This document shows, one piece after another, positions 19,631 through 29,291 of a stretch of 64,000 bases of DNA; within the stretch, counting starts at the first letter, position 1; every line of letters starts with the position of its first letter. Below the pieces are notes generated by a model. It was not told where the DNA came from and did no database searches. It was given only the letters and a program-made list of their open reading frames with translations. Origin of the DNA: an uncultured Bacteroidales bacterium (GTDB taxonomy: Bacteria; Bacteroidota; Bacteroidia; Bacteroidales; Bacteroidaceae); assembly GCA_902801475.1 (NCBI GenBank), contig CADCIO010000009.1, forward strand, positions 17,125 to 81,124. The letters are read 5' to 3'. The position numbers and the translations under genes were made by a program.

Positions 19631-20428
19631 ATGGTATATCTGAAAACTGACGAGGAGGTGGAGCTTCTCCGAAAGGCAAACCTGCTTGTGGGAAAGACAT
19701 TGGCGGAACTGGCGAAAGTGATAGAGCCAGGGGTCACGACAAAGCAACTGAATGAAATAGCAGACACTTACATTCGTGACCAGGGAGCCATTCCGACCTT
19801 CTTCGGATTCCCCAATCCATATGGAGGTCCATTCCCTGCCAGCATTTGCACCTCAGTCAATCATCAGGTTGTTCACGGCATACCCAACGACACTCCGTTA
19901 CAGGAGGGAGATATCGTCTCGATCGACTGTGGCACACAGCTGAATGGCTATTGCGGAGATTCTTGCTACACCTTTGCGGTGGGCGAGATCTCGGAAGAAG
20001 TCCAAAAGTTGTTGACAACCACTAAGGAAGCCCTTTACAAGGGAATTGAACAGGCCGTTGTCGGTCACAGGTTAGGAGACATATCATACGCCGTCCAAAC
20101 CCACTGCGAAGCTCAGGGCTATGGTGTAGTCAGAGAGTTTGTGGGTCACGGGATAGGGAAGAAGATGCATGAAGACCCTCAAGTGCCGAACTATGGCAGA
20201 AGAGGAAATGGAATGTTGCTCAAAAATGGCTTGTGTATTGCGATAGAGCCGATGATAGCCATGGGCACCAAAGACATTTACATGCAAGAAGACCGGTGGG
20301 GCATCGTGACAAGAGACAAGAAGCCCGCAGCACATTTTGAGCACTCAATTTGTGTGCGGAAGGGAAAGGCTGACATCCTCTCGTCGTTTGAAGAAATAGA
20401 AACAGTATTAAGAGAAAAATCTTTATAA
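19631..20428 (+). CDS. map: Methionine aminopeptidase, type I
   Basis: Type I methionine aminopeptidase, 265 residues, removes the initiator Met from new proteins in the cytoplasm. All five metal ligands can be read: two Asp in SIDCGTQLNGYCGDSC, His in VGHGIGKKMHEDP, Glu in AIEPMI and Glu in HFEHSICVR; the substrate-contact His lies in HGIPND. It sits 17 nt after secY and 3 nt before infA, as is usual where adk is absent between them. Confidence 0.97.
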   Translation: MVYLKTDEEVELLRKANLLVGKTLAELAKVIEPGVTTKQLNEIADTYIRDQGAIPTFFGFPNPYGGPFPASICTSVNHQVVHGIPNDTPLQEGDIVSIDCGTQLNGYCGDSCYTFAVGEISEEVQKLLTTTKEALYKGIEQAVVGHRLGDISYAVQTHCEAQGYGVVREFVGHGIGKKMHEDPQVPNYGRRGNGMLLKNGLCIAIEPMIAMGTKDIYMQEDRWGIVTRDKKPAAHFEHSICVRKGKADILSSFEEIETVLREKSL

Positions 20429-20431
20429 AGT

Positions 20432-20650
20432 ATGGCTAAACAGTCTGCTATCGAACAAGATGGAACTATCGTCGAGGCATTGTCAAATGCAATGTTTAGA
20501 GTAGAGTTGGAAAATGGTCATGAGATCATCGCCCACATCTCTGGCAAGATGAGGATGCACTACATCAAGATTCTGCCAGGTGATAAGATTCGTGTGGAGA
20601 TGTCCCCTTATGACTTGTCCAAAGGTCGAATAGTATTCAGATATAAATAA
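20432..20650 (+). CDS. infA: Translation initiation factor IF-1
   Basis: IF-1, 72 residues, an OB-fold protein that binds the 30S A site during initiation. [40 protein letters not shown] and the [15 protein letters not shown] end are standard. It starts 3 nt after map and is followed 9 nt later by rpmJ, a very common arrangement. Confidence 0.98.
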   Translation: MAKQSAIEQDGTIVEALSNAMFRVELENGHEIIAHISGKMRMHYIKILPGDKIRVEMSPYDLSKGRIVFRYK

Positions 20651-20659
20651 AATCACAAT

Positions 20660-20776
20660 ATGAAAACAAGAGCATCATTGAAAAAGCGTACACCTGATTG
20701 CGTAATCGTAAGGCGCAAAGGCCGCCTGTTTGTTATTAACAAGAAGAACCCTAAGTTCAAGACTCGTCAGGGATAA
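20660..20776 (+). CDS. rpmJ: Large ribosomal subunit protein bL36, zinc-free type
   Basis: bL36, 38 residues, reading [20 protein letters not shown], then [18 protein letters not shown]. It has only one cysteine, so the Cys3-His zinc site of the common form is absent. Together with the zinc-free uS14 this gives a ribosome less dependent on zinc. It lies between infA and rpsM, its normal place. Confidence 0.96.
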   Translation: MKTRASLKKRTPDCVIVRRKGRLFVINKKNPKFKTRQG

Positions 20777-20809
20777 TTCTTTGGTAAGAAATTGAAATTA
20801 AAGTAAGAT

Positions 20810-21190
20810 ATGGCAATAAGAATTGTAGGTGTAGACCTCCCACAGAACAAGCGAGGTGAAATTGCGCTCACATACATTTTTGGTATTGGACGCAGCAGCG
20901 CCGGTAAAATCCTTGAGAAGGCTGGCGTAGACAAAGACATTAAGGTAAAGGACTGGAACGACGAACAGGCCGGTAAGATTCGTGCAGTGATTGCTGCCGA
21001 CTACAAGGTGGAGGGTGACCTCCGTTCTGAGATCCAGCTGAACATCAAGCGCCTGATGGATATCGGTTGCTACCGTGGCATCCGTCATCGTCTTGGTCTT
21101 CCTGTACGTGGTCAGAGTACTAAGAACAATGCACGTACTCGCAAGGGTAAGAAGAAAACAGTTGCAAACAAGAAAAAGGCTACTAAATAA
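20810..21190 (+). CDS. rpsM: Small ribosomal subunit protein uS13
   Basis: uS13, 126 residues, in the 30S head contacting P-site tRNA and uL5. [20 protein letters not shown], the [13 protein letters not shown] helix-turn segment, and the [19 protein letters not shown] region are diagnostic; the end is a lysine-rich tail. It opens the alpha part of the cluster (uS13-uS11-uS4-RpoA-bL17). Confidence 0.98.
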   Translation: MAIRIVGVDLPQNKRGEIALTYIFGIGRSSAGKILEKAGVDKDIKVKDWNDEQAGKIRAVIAADYKVEGDLRSEIQLNIKRLMDIGCYRGIRHRLGLPVRGQSTKNNARTRKGKKKTVANKKKATK

Positions 21191-21199
21191 TATTAGGAT

Positions 21200-21589
21200 A
21201 TGGCAAAGAAAACAGCTTCTGCAAAGAAGAGAAACGTTAAGGTTACCGCTGAAGGTCAGCTTCATGTACACTCTTCTTTCAACAACATCATTGTTACTTT
21301 GGCTAACAGTGAAGGTAATGTTATCTCTTGGTCAGCAGCCGGTAAGATGGGTTTCCGCGGTTCAAAGAAGAACACCCCTTACGCTGCCCAGATGGCAGCG
21401 CAGGATTGCGCCAAGGTTGCTTTCGACCTCGGTCTCCGCAAGGTGAAGGCATACATCAAGGGTCCAGGCAATGGTCGTGAGGCCGCTGTGCGCGGTTGCC
21501 ATGCGGCAGGAATTGAAGTGACAGAGATCATCGACGTTACTCCACTCCCACACAACGGATGCCGTCCTCCAAAGAGAAGAAGAGTTTAA
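21200..21589 (+). CDS. rpsK: Small ribosomal subunit protein uS11
   Basis: uS11, 129 residues, on the 30S platform near the mRNA exit. [36 protein letters not shown] and the [18 protein letters not shown] end are diagnostic. It begins 9 nt after rpsM; a 103-nt gap without a recognised signal follows before rpsD. Confidence 0.98.
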   Translation: MAKKTASAKKRNVKVTAEGQLHVHSSFNNIIVTLANSEGNVISWSAAGKMGFRGSKKNTPYAAQMAAQDCAKVAFDLGLRKVKAYIKGPGNGREAAVRGCHAAGIEVTEIIDVTPLPHNGCRPPKRRRV

Positions 21590-21692
21590 TCATTACACAA
21601 TTATGTCATTTGCCAACGAGTTCGTTTTGTCGCATCTTTCCTTTCTGCGGCTGCTGCTGAGAACTGCATGGCATTAAACATTAAGAAAATAT

Positions 21693-22298
21693 ATGGCTAG
21701 ATATATTGGACCAAAATCAAGAATTGCTCGTCGTTTTGGCGAGGCAATCTTTGGACCTGACAAAGTTTTGTCTAAAAAGAATTATGCTCCTGGTCAGCAT
21801 GGTAACAACCGCCGTAAGAAGTCTTCTGAGTACGGTCTCATGTTGGCAGAGAAGCAGAAGGCAAAGTACACTTATGGTGTGCTTGAGCGTCAGTTCCGCA
21901 ACCTGTTCGAGAAGGCAGCTACCAAGTCTGGCGTAACAGGTGAGATTCTCCTTCAGTTCCTTGAGGCACGCCTTGACAACGTAGTGTTCCGTCTTGGCTT
22001 GGCTCCTACACGTGCAGCTGCTCGTCAGCTCGTGAGCCACAAGCACATCGTGGTTGACGGTCAGGTTGTGAACATTCCATCTTACTCAGTGAAGCCAGGT
22101 CAGATTGTGGCTGTCCGCGAGAAGTCAAAGAGCCTTGAGGTGATTGACGCAGCTCTTGCAGGTTTCAACCACAGCAAGTACCCATGGATTGAGTGGGACG
22201 AGAACGTTAAGGGTGGTAAGTTCCTCCACATGCCTGAGCGTGCAGACATTCCAGAGAATATCAAGGAGCAGATGATTGTCGAGTTGTACTCTAAATAA
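21693..22298 (+). CDS. rpsD: Small ribosomal subunit protein uS4
   Basis: uS4, 201 residues, a primary assembly protein and, in E. coli, repressor of the alpha operon. [38 protein letters not shown] and the S4 RNA-binding domain ([20 protein letters not shown]) identify it. No CxxC pair occurs in the N-terminal part, so this is the zinc-free form. The 103-nt gap before it could contain an S4-binding leader, but none is recognised. Confidence 0.98.
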   Translation: MARYIGPKSRIARRFGEAIFGPDKVLSKKNYAPGQHGNNRRKKSSEYGLMLAEKQKAKYTYGVLERQFRNLFEKAATKSGVTGEILLQFLEARLDNVVFRLGLAPTRAAARQLVSHKHIVVDGQVVNIPSYSVKPGQIVAVREKSKSLEVIDAALAGFNHSKYPWIEWDENVKGGKFLHMPERADIPENIKEQMIVELYSK

Positions 22299-22312
22299 TA
22301 AAATATAATCAA

Positions 22313-23305
22313 ATGGCGATATTAGCATTTCAAAAACCAGAAAAAGTCGTAATGTTGGAGGCTGACGACAAGTACGGAAAGTTCGAATTCCGTCCTTTGG
22401 AGCCAGGCTATGGTATTACTATCGGTAATCCACTCCGTCGCATTCTTCTTTCTTCGCTTGAAGGTTATGCTATCAACACCATCCGCATTACTGGTGTTGA
22501 GCATGAGTTCTCTACGATTCCAGGTGTGAAGGAGGATGTTACCAACATTATCTTGAATCTGAAGCAAGTTCGATTCAAGCAAGTCGCTGATGGTTTTGAC
22601 TCAGAAAAAGTGTCAATTTCCATCGAGAATTCAACCGAGTTTAAGGCTGGAGATATCAACAAGAGCCTCAATGGATTTGGAGTGTTAAATCCAGATTTGG
22701 TCATTTGCCATTTGGATCCTCAGGCAACATTGGAGCTGGAGTTGAGCATCAACAAGGGTCGCGGATATGTTCCTGCAGACGAGAATCGCGAGTTCTGCAA
22801 GGAAATCAACGACATTGCCATTGACTCTATCTACACTCCTATCCGCAACGTCAAGTTCGCAGTGGAGAACTATCGTGTGGCACAGAAGACCGACTACGAG
22901 AAACTCGTGCTCGAGATTACCACAGATGGTTCCATCCATCCAAAAGATGCTCTCAGAGAGGCATCTAAGATTCTCATCTACCATCTCATGCTGTTCTCTG
23001 ACGAAAAGATTACGCTCGAGAATGCAGACTTTGATGGCAATGAAGAATTTGATGAGGAAGTACTGCGTATGCGCCAGTTGCTGAAGACCAAGCTCGTCGA
23101 TATGAACCTCTCTGTTCGTGCCCTCAATTGTTTGAAGGCTGCGGATGTGGAGACGCTCGGCGACCTCGTGCAATTCAACAAGACAGACTTGCTCAAGTTC
23201 CGTAACTTTGGTAAGAAGTCACTCACAGAGCTTGACGACTTGCTTGAGAGCTTGAACCTTTCGTTCGGAACAGACATTTCTAAGTATAAATTAGACAAAG
23301 ACTAA
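22313..23305 (+). CDS. rpoA: RNA polymerase alpha subunit
   Basis: RpoA, 330 residues. The N-terminal assembly domain shows [20 protein letters not shown] and the two-helix dimer interface; the C-terminal domain (about 255-325) shows the helix-hairpin-helix [20 protein letters not shown] and [13 protein letters not shown], which binds activators and upstream DNA. It lies 14 nt after rpsD and 6 nt before rplQ, the universal alpha-operon order. Confidence 0.98.
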   Translation: MAILAFQKPEKVVMLEADDKYGKFEFRPLEPGYGITIGNPLRRILLSSLEGYAINTIRITGVEHEFSTIPGVKEDVTNIILNLKQVRFKQVADGFDSEKVSISIENSTEFKAGDINKSLNGFGVLNPDLVICHLDPQATLELELSINKGRGYVPADENREFCKEINDIAIDSIYTPIRNVKFAVENYRVAQKTDYEKLVLEITTDGSIHPKDALREASKILIYHLMLFSDEKITLENADFDGNEEFDEEVLRMRQLLKTKLVDMNLSVRALNCLKAADVETLGDLVQFNKTDLLKFRNFGKKSLTELDDLLESLNLSFGTDISKYKLDKD

Positions 23306-23311
23306 TCAAAA

Positions 23312-23833
23312 ATGAGACACAATAAGAAATTCAACCACCTTGGTCGTAAGCACTCTCACCGCAAGGCGATGCTTGCCAACATGGCAATCTCCCTCATTAT
23401 GCACAAGAGAATCACTACGACGCTTCCAAAGGCAAAGGCTCTTCGTGTGTATGTTGAGCCACTGATTACAAAGTCAAAGGAGGACACGACTCACTCTCGT
23501 CGTGTTGTGTTCAGTTACCTTCAGAACAAGTATGCCATCACTGAACTTTTCAGCACCGTTGCAACAAAGGTTGCTGATCGTCCTGGTGGCTACACTCGCA
23601 TCATCAAGTTGGGTCGTCGTCCATCTGACGATGCAGAGATGGCATTCATTGAGTTGGTTGACTTTGATGAGAACATGGCAAAGACTGAGGCTAAGAAGAC
23701 TCGCACTCGCCGTTCTCGCAAGTCAGCTTCTAAGGCTGAGGCTCCTGCAGCCGAGGCTCCAAAGGCTGAAGCACCTGCTGAAGTTGAGGCTCCTGCTGAA
23801 GAAGCTCCTGCTACTGAGGCATCTGCAGAATAA
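23312..23833 (+). CDS. rplQ: Large ribosomal subunit protein bL17 with an Ala/Glu/Pro-rich tail
   Basis: bL17, 173 residues. The core (1-120) has [39 protein letters not shown] and [20 protein letters not shown]. The last 40 or so residues are a basic patch followed by imperfect AEAP repeats, giving an acidic, probably disordered tail absent from the shorter E. coli protein but common in this phylum. It is the last gene of the translation cluster; a strong terminator follows at 23860-23890. Confidence 0.97.
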   Translation: MRHNKKFNHLGRKHSHRKAMLANMAISLIMHKRITTTLPKAKALRVYVEPLITKSKEDTTHSRRVVFSYLQNKYAITELFSTVATKVADRPGGYTRIIKLGRRPSDDAEMAFIELVDFDENMAKTEAKKTRTRRSRKSASKAEAPAAEAPKAEAPAEVEAPAEEAPATEASAE

Positions 23834-23859
23834 TTATTGCCAACAATTCATATCTTGCA

Positions 23860-23890
23860 GACCGCATACACCTCGTATGCGGTCTTTTTT
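23860..23890 (+). terminator. Rho-independent terminator closing the ribosomal cluster
   Basis: GACCGCATA (23860-23868) pairs perfectly with TATGCGGTC (23876-23884) around a 7-nt loop, followed by six T. Clear end for the long rpsL-rplQ transcript. Confidence 0.9.
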
Positions 23891-23931
23891 GTCTCCAATA
23901 TGATGAAAAGAAACCTTTATGTTTGAATTTA

Positions 23932-23963
23932 TTTGCAACATTTAAGATTTTTTCGTAAGTTTG
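23932..23963 (+). promoter_or_regulatory. Promoter of the GH43 gene
   Basis: TTTG (23932-23935), 20 nt, then TAAGTTTG (23956-23963). The -7 box covers the TTG at 23961 and so rules it out as the start codon; the ATG at 23991 lies 27 nt downstream. Confidence 0.8.
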
Positions 23964-23990
23964 CCACGTAATTTTGAAATTGACCTGTTT

Positions 23991-26132
23991 ATGAAAAAGT
24001 TTTTACTGACAATTTGTGGGCTCTTCGGGCTCAGTCTGGCAATGATTGCGCAGCAAGTGAAAGAACAGAAAGAGATGCAAGAACTGACTTTGAGTGAGGT
24101 GTCTTCTCTCTATCAGCTCCAGCCACGCAAGTGGAAAAGTGTTCACGATCCTTCTGTGGTGTGGGATGCTGCCACGCAGACTTTCTACATCTATGGTTCC
24201 CACTATTATGGTGTGAAAACCAAAGACTTCAAGACCTACAGCGATATCACCCGTTATTACAAGGGCAGTTATGAATCTAACGATGCTTATAAAGCATTTA
24301 AAAGTAACCCTGTCCATACGGTGAAACGTTGTTTGCCAGGTCAAACAGAGGTGGAAGATGTGGTGCTCCCGTCTTTTGATGCAGCTGCATTCTGTTCCAC
24401 ATACGCTTCTTCTGAAGCCTCTTGGGTGTCTGGAGACCAGTGGGCACCAGACATTGTTTACAATCCGAACAAGAAGAAATGGTGCTATTATCTCAGTTTA
24501 AATGGTGACTATTGGGCTTCTGTGGTGGTGCTGATGACAGCTGATAAGCCTGAAGGACCATTCACTTATGAAGCACCTATTGTGTTTGGCGGTTTTGACG
24601 GTCAAACACGTTCTGGTAAAAATGTTTCATATAAAGACACAGACCTTGAAGTGGTGCTTGGCACACAGTCTTCTTTACCTTCCCGCTATAAGACTAGTGC
24701 ATGGGGCAATTTGTGGCCCAACTGCATTGATCCTTGTGCTTTCTTTGATGAAGATGGTGAACTTTGGCTTGCTTATGGCTCATGGTCTGGTGGCGTTTTT
24801 ATGCTCAAACTCGACAAGAATACAGGTCTGCGCGATTATACCAACACCTATCCCTCTACCACTTATGCAGGTAGGGCACCTAACGGAACCTCTTTCACAG
24901 GATACACCAGCGATCCTTATTATGGCAAACTCATAGCAGGAGGCTGTTATGTTAGTGGCGAAGGCCCCTACATCCAGCACATCGGTAATTACTACTATCT
25001 TTTCATGAGCTATGGTGGATTTGCTCCAGACGGAGGTTACGAGATGCGTGTGTTCCGTTCTGACAAGCCCGATGGTCCCTATAAAGATGCATCAGGTAAT
25101 CTTGCCACCTATGCGGCATACCAGCTGAATTATGGTCTCAATGCTGCGACAGATAAAGGGATGAAGCTTCTTGGTGTCATGAACAATTGGGGGCTGATGA
25201 CAGTGGGGGAGTGTGCCCAAGGACATAATTCTGCATGTCAAGACGATAAAGGACGTACCTTCTTGGTTTGTCACACCAAATTTAATGATGGCACGATAGG
25301 TCATCAGATACGTGTTTATCAGCTCTACCTTAACAAGCAGGGTTGGCTCTGTGCTGCCCCCTTCCAGTTCGATGGGGAAGAAACCACTGACGAGATGATT
25401 TCCACCACTCAGCCTTGGTCTGCAACCGACATTGAGGGTGATTACCATGTTCTTGTTCATCCATACAGACTTGATCATTCAAAGATGCAGGAAGCTACTC
25501 CTTCAATCATCCATTTATCAGCAGATGGAAAAGTGACAGGCGCTTTTAGAGGCTCATGGTCTTATACAGATGAGGGTAAGTCATATTTCCAGATCCGCTT
25601 AGGCTCTGTTACATACTATGGCGTTGTGGTCGAGCAGACCCTTGAGGGCTCGAATGCCAAGGCGCTATGTTTCACTGCTGTGAGCAATACGGGCATTCCT
25701 TGCTGGGGCTATAAAATGCAGCCGAAGTACGCCATTGCTTATAATTACAACCAATACAACGCTGTTTATTTCAAGAGAACTATGTTCTCGAAAGTGACAG
25801 GTGATAAAGACATTCTCTTTACTCCCGAAGAAAATGTGATGCTTAACTGGATTTCTTCCAATCCAGAGGTGCTTTCTAACACGGGCAAATTCACGGCACC
25901 AGCAGAAGACACATCCTTTACGATGACTGCCAGAATGGAATGTGGCAATTTCTATTGGCAACGGGATTTTTCAGCCAAAGCTATAGGTGACCCTTCATCC
26001 ATTTCGGGCGTTCCAATGGAGGGGCAGGCAAACAACATCTTTGACGGCATCTTTGACATGATGGGACGCCGTGTTGAGAAACCATCCCATGGATTTTATC
26101 TTATCAAAGGCCAAAAAGTCTGGTTCAAGTGA
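23991..26132 (+). CDS. Glycoside hydrolase family 43 protein, secreted
   Basis: A 713-residue GH43-type five-bladed propeller enzyme; family members cleave arabinan, xylan or related arabinose- and xylose-containing glycans. Residues 1-20 are a signal peptide (core, then AMIA before QQ). The catalytic set is readable: base D53 in VHDPSVVWD, modulator D247 in CIDPCAFFDEDG, and acid E324 in VSGEGPYI; WAPDIVY also fits the fold. D53 and D247 are further apart than usual, suggesting an inserted loop rich in Tyr, Ser and Asp. Residues about 490-640 form an extra beta domain, and the end (IFDMMGRRVEKPSHGFYLIK) is a Prevotella-style C-terminal tail. Exact substrate cannot be told. It is transcribed alone, upstream of the SusCD operon. 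Confidence 0.88.
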   Translation: MKKFLLTICGLFGLSLAMIAQQVKEQKEMQELTLSEVSSLYQLQPRKWKSVHDPSVVWDAATQTFYIYGSHYYGVKTKDFKTYSDITRYYKGSYESNDAYKAFKSNPVHTVKRCLPGQTEVEDVVLPSFDAAAFCSTYASSEASWVSGDQWAPDIVYNPNKKKWCYYLSLNGDYWASVVVLMTADKPEGPFTYEAPIVFGGFDGQTRSGKNVSYKDTDLEVVLGTQSSLPSRYKTSAWGNLWPNCIDPCAFFDEDGELWLAYGSWSGGVFMLKLDKNTGLRDYTNTYPSTTYAGRAPNGTSFTGYTSDPYYGKLIAGGCYVSGEGPYIQHIGNYYYLFMSYGGFAPDGGYEMRVFRSDKPDGPYKDASGNLATYAAYQLNYGLNAATDKGMKLLGVMNNWGLMTVGECAQGHNSACQDDKGRTFLVCHTKFNDGTIGHQIRVYQLYLNKQGWLCAAPFQFDGEETTDEMISTTQPWSATDIEGDYHVLVHPYRLDHSKMQEATPSIIHLSADGKVTGAFRGSWSYTDEGKSYFQIRLGSVTYYGVVVEQTLEGSNAKALCFTAVSNTGIPCWGYKMQPKYAIAYNYNQYNAVYFKRTMFSKVTGDKDILFTPEENVMLNWISSNPEVLSNTGKFTAPAEDTSFTMTARMECGNFYWQRDFSAKAIGDPSSISGVPMEGQANNIFDGIFDMMGRRVEKPSHGFYLIKGQKVWFK

Positions 26133-26249
26133 GTCTGCAATTTCGGTTTTGCTTTTTTGACTTTTACTGTCTAAAATTAACCAAAATTGGCTCAAATTGG
26201 GAGTTGAATTGTTAAATTTAAGTTTTCTTGCAATTCTTTTAATTATTTT

Positions 26250-26281
26250 TTTGTGTATGTCTTGAAAAAGTCGTTTCTTTG
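26250..26281 (+). promoter_or_regulatory. Promoter of the FAS1-SusCD operon
   Basis: TTTG (26250-26253), 20 nt, then TTTCTTTG (26274-26281), one base from the consensus TAnnTTTG at position 2. It gives a leader of about 125 nt with no recognised riboswitch. The whole 280-nt gap contains no other gene. Confidence 0.6.
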
Positions 26282-26412
26282 CAAAAGTTATATGATTAAC
26301 GTGGGAATTTGGCCAAATATGACCACGGGGATTCGATAGCTAAGAAATAATACTTTTTACTAAAAACTTTTTACAATTTAGAAGGACAAACAATCTATTC
26401 TAATTAATAATT

Positions 26413-29280
26413 ATGTTGTATAACTTTCAGAGGAAAAAACTGTGCAGACACCTCTTGGTAGGGGGTGCGCTGTGTGCTGCAGGTTTGGGATTTTTCTCAT
26501 GTTCTGACCGTTACAACTTGGATGAAGACCAGCCTTCTGGTTTGGACAACATCTATGGTTACATGAAGAACCGAGGTAATTTCACCAATTATCTGCATCT
26601 GATTGACGATCTTGGGCAGGCTGAGATTCTATCCAAGACCGGTAGTAAAACAATGTTCATCGCTGACGATGATGCGTTTGCGGAATTCTACGCGCACAAT
26701 GATTGGGGGGTTAAGAAGTATGAAGACCTCTCGCTGGCGCAGAAGAAGCTCCTGCTCAACACGTCAATGATTGACAACCCGTATTCGACCACGATGCTGT
26801 CATCAGCTCAGGCTCCGGGTACAGGACGTCCAGCGAAAGGCGAAGTGTGTCGTCGCGCCACATCCATGTCGTTGCTCGATTCTGTCATGGTTGTAACGTC
26901 TGCGAATGCCGACAACATTTTGCCAGACAATCCGTACTTCAATGAGTTGCGTGCGAACCATGATTCTATTGTGTTGTTCACAGATGCATCGAATCCTGCG
27001 CCCATGCTTCATTTTACGGGTAAGTTCGTAACATCGAACCAGCTGAGCTTTTCGGACATTGACTTTATCTACAACCAGCCGGAAGGAACCTTCCTTTCTG
27101 ATGACATCTACGTCAACAATTCTCGCGTGACAAAGTCCAACATCTTCTGTAAGAACGGTTTCGTTCATCAGGTGGATAAGGTGCTTGTTCCGCTGGACAA
27201 CATGTCTGAAATCATTCGCAAGAATCCAAAGATGTCTACATTCAGCAGCATCATCGAGCGTTTTGCTGCGCCAAAGGACTCTATCAGCTTACGTGAAACT
27301 TACAACTTGTCAAAGGGTACTAATTATGACTCTGTCTTTGTCAAGCGTTATTTCTCCGACCGTTCTTTCGGCTCGACGATGGCGACCAGTGTGAAGTTCA
27401 TGTATGACAAGAATGGTAACACTTTCGACGGCGCTTTGAAGTTCGACCCAGGATGGAATGGTTATATCCCAGAAATTGCCAATGACCGTCAGCCTATGAT
27501 GGAAGATATGGCCATCATGCTAGTGCCATCTAACGAGGCTATCCAGAACTGGTGGAACGGTGGTGTGATTGAGAAGTATTATGGTACTATCGAGAACACG
27601 CCAAGTTCTGTGCTTGATGACTTGATTCGCGTGAACCAGATTCAGGCGTTCACCTCTTCAGTTCCTTCCAAGTTTAATGCTGTGCTCAATGATGCCAACG
27701 AACCTCTTGGAATCACGAAGGAAGATGTAGATAGTGTATATCTCGGTTGTAACGGTCTCGTATTCCTGACCAACAAAGTATTCGCTCCTGCATCTTATTC
27801 TTCAGTGTTGTTCCCAGCCGTGATTGACAAGTCACGTTTCACTGTGATGGACAATGTCATCACTCCGATGAACTACAACTACTACCTCAACTCTATGGTG
27901 TCTCGATTTGTATTCCTCCTTCCAACGAATGATGGCCTTCTGACATACATCGACCCTGTTTCTTATGGACAGACCGTGAAGAGAATGTGGGAGTTCAAGT
28001 TGGATGAGAAATTGCAGCTTTATGCAAATATCTACGACTGCGATGAGAATGAGGATGGCACATTCACCAAGAGAGGCACAGCAACTCCTCTCAGAGGCGG
28101 TGTGACCAACGGTATTCTCAACAACCGTATGGAAGACATGCTCGACAACATCATCGTGGTGGAGCCATTCCGTGAAGGTAAGAAGTACTATAAGACCAAG
28201 GGCCGCAATTTCGTGAAGATTGAGAAGAAGGGTGTCAAGAATTATGAGGTGTCAGGTTCTTACCATAATAATATTGGCCAGCCACTTGTGACAGTTGACG
28301 CTTATGATGGCGAAGACATCCGCAATGGTATCACACTCGCATTGGATGGCGTTGTAATGGGTACACCTAACTCTGTGGCAAAAACTCTGCATGATACTGT
28401 CGTTCCAGGCATGGATCCAGAACACAACGACTCTATCTTCTCTGAGTTCTTCGGAATTGTTGAGGCATGTGCTGTCAGCAAAGCTAACTCCAAGAATGGA
28501 TGGCAAGCTGCAGATCAGACTTATGGTAACCTCTTCAATATCAAATCTCCAGGTTTGATTGGTTCTGAGGACGCAACGACTACTAAGGCTACTTATCTTC
28601 TGAACAATTATCACTATACAGTATATGCTCCAACCAATGCGGCAATGGAAAAGGCGTACGCAGCAGGACTTCCAACACTTGAAGACCTTGCAGCAGCTGA
28701 AGAGTATGACCTCGAGATGGGTTACTCTGGCCCAGGTTCGACTACTGAAGACAACTTGAAGTCCCGCGCTGATTCCATCAAGGAGGTGATGCTTGACTTT
28801 GTGAAATATCACATCCAGGACAACGCGATCTTTGTTGATGTAGATACTGCAGGTGTCTTCGAAACTGGTAAAACAGAGTTGATCAAGGCCACTCAGGTGG
28901 ACGAGACAACAGGCGAAGAGTCATGGGGTGGCAAGTATTCTCCCGGACGTCCTTACAAATTGGACGTCAAGGTGGAAGGTGGCCAGATGTACGTAACAGA
29001 CTGCCGCAATGGATATTCAGGTGAAAAAGCTTTGGGCGGAAATCAGACCAAGGTGGTCATCAAGGATGGTGCTTACAACCTGATGGCACGTGAATATTGG
29101 TTGGAAAGCTCCGGTGCTATCACTAATCCTAATAATGTGAGACTCAACAACTCTTCATTCGTTGTTATCCACGCTATCGAAGATCCATTGATTTTTGCCG
29201 ATGGTAAACACTATGATTCTAAGGGTAATGAGATTGCAACCCAGTTCACCTATACTTATAAGCCACTTACATCAGAATAA
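26413..29280 (+). CDS. Multi-domain fasciclin (FAS1) surface lipoprotein
   Basis: A 955-residue lipoprotein. The lipobox ends at C30 (LGFFSC), followed by Ser-Asp, suitable for export to the cell surface. FAS1-type domains are recognisable at about 45-260 (FTNYLHLIDDLGQAEIL ... KTMFIADDDAFAEFY) and about 670-940 (YTVYAPTNAAMEKAY, VKYHIQDNAIF, FVVIHAIEDPLIF); the middle 270-660 is probably further diverged FAS1 repeats. FAS1 domains mediate adhesion or binding in many organisms. It is the first gene of a seven-gene operon and ends 11 nt before the first susC, so it is likely a surface accessory of that transporter. No enzyme motif is seen. Confidence 0.82.
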   Translation: MLYNFQRKKLCRHLLVGGALCAAGLGFFSCSDRYNLDEDQPSGLDNIYGYMKNRGNFTNYLHLIDDLGQAEILSKTGSKTMFIADDDAFAEFYAHNDWGVKKYEDLSLAQKKLLLNTSMIDNPYSTTMLSSAQAPGTGRPAKGEVCRRATSMSLLDSVMVVTSANADNILPDNPYFNELRANHDSIVLFTDASNPAPMLHFTGKFVTSNQLSFSDIDFIYNQPEGTFLSDDIYVNNSRVTKSNIFCKNGFVHQVDKVLVPLDNMSEIIRKNPKMSTFSSIIERFAAPKDSISLRETYNLSKGTNYDSVFVKRYFSDRSFGSTMATSVKFMYDKNGNTFDGALKFDPGWNGYIPEIANDRQPMMEDMAIMLVPSNEAIQNWWNGGVIEKYYGTIENTPSSVLDDLIRVNQIQAFTSSVPSKFNAVLNDANEPLGITKEDVDSVYLGCNGLVFLTNKVFAPASYSSVLFPAVIDKSRFTVMDNVITPMNYNYYLNSMVSRFVFLLPTNDGLLTYIDPVSYGQTVKRMWEFKLDEKLQLYANIYDCDENEDGTFTKRGTATPLRGGVTNGILNNRMEDMLDNIIVVEPFREGKKYYKTKGRNFVKIEKKGVKNYEVSGSYHNNIGQPLVTVDAYDGEDIRNGITLALDGVVMGTPNSVAKTLHDTVVPGMDPEHNDSIFSEFFGIVEACAVSKANSKNGWQAADQTYGNLFNIKSPGLIGSEDATTTKATYLLNNYHYTVYAPTNAAMEKAYAAGLPTLEDLAAAEEYDLEMGYSGPGSTTEDNLKSRADSIKEVMLDFVKYHIQDNAIFVDVDTAGVFETGKTELIKATQVDETTGEESWGGKYSPGRPYKLDVKVEGGQMYVTDCRNGYSGEKALGGNQTKVVIKDGAYNLMAREYWLESSGAITNPNNVRLNNSSFVVIHAIEDPLIFADGKHYDSKGNEIATQFTYTYKPLTSE

Positions 29281-29291
29281 TAGTTCAGAAT

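Noticed and set aside
23961..23990. TTG start ten codons upstream for the GH43 gene
   Set aside because: The TTG is part of the -7 box TAAGTTTG, so it would not be within the mRNA; the signal peptide begins at 23991.
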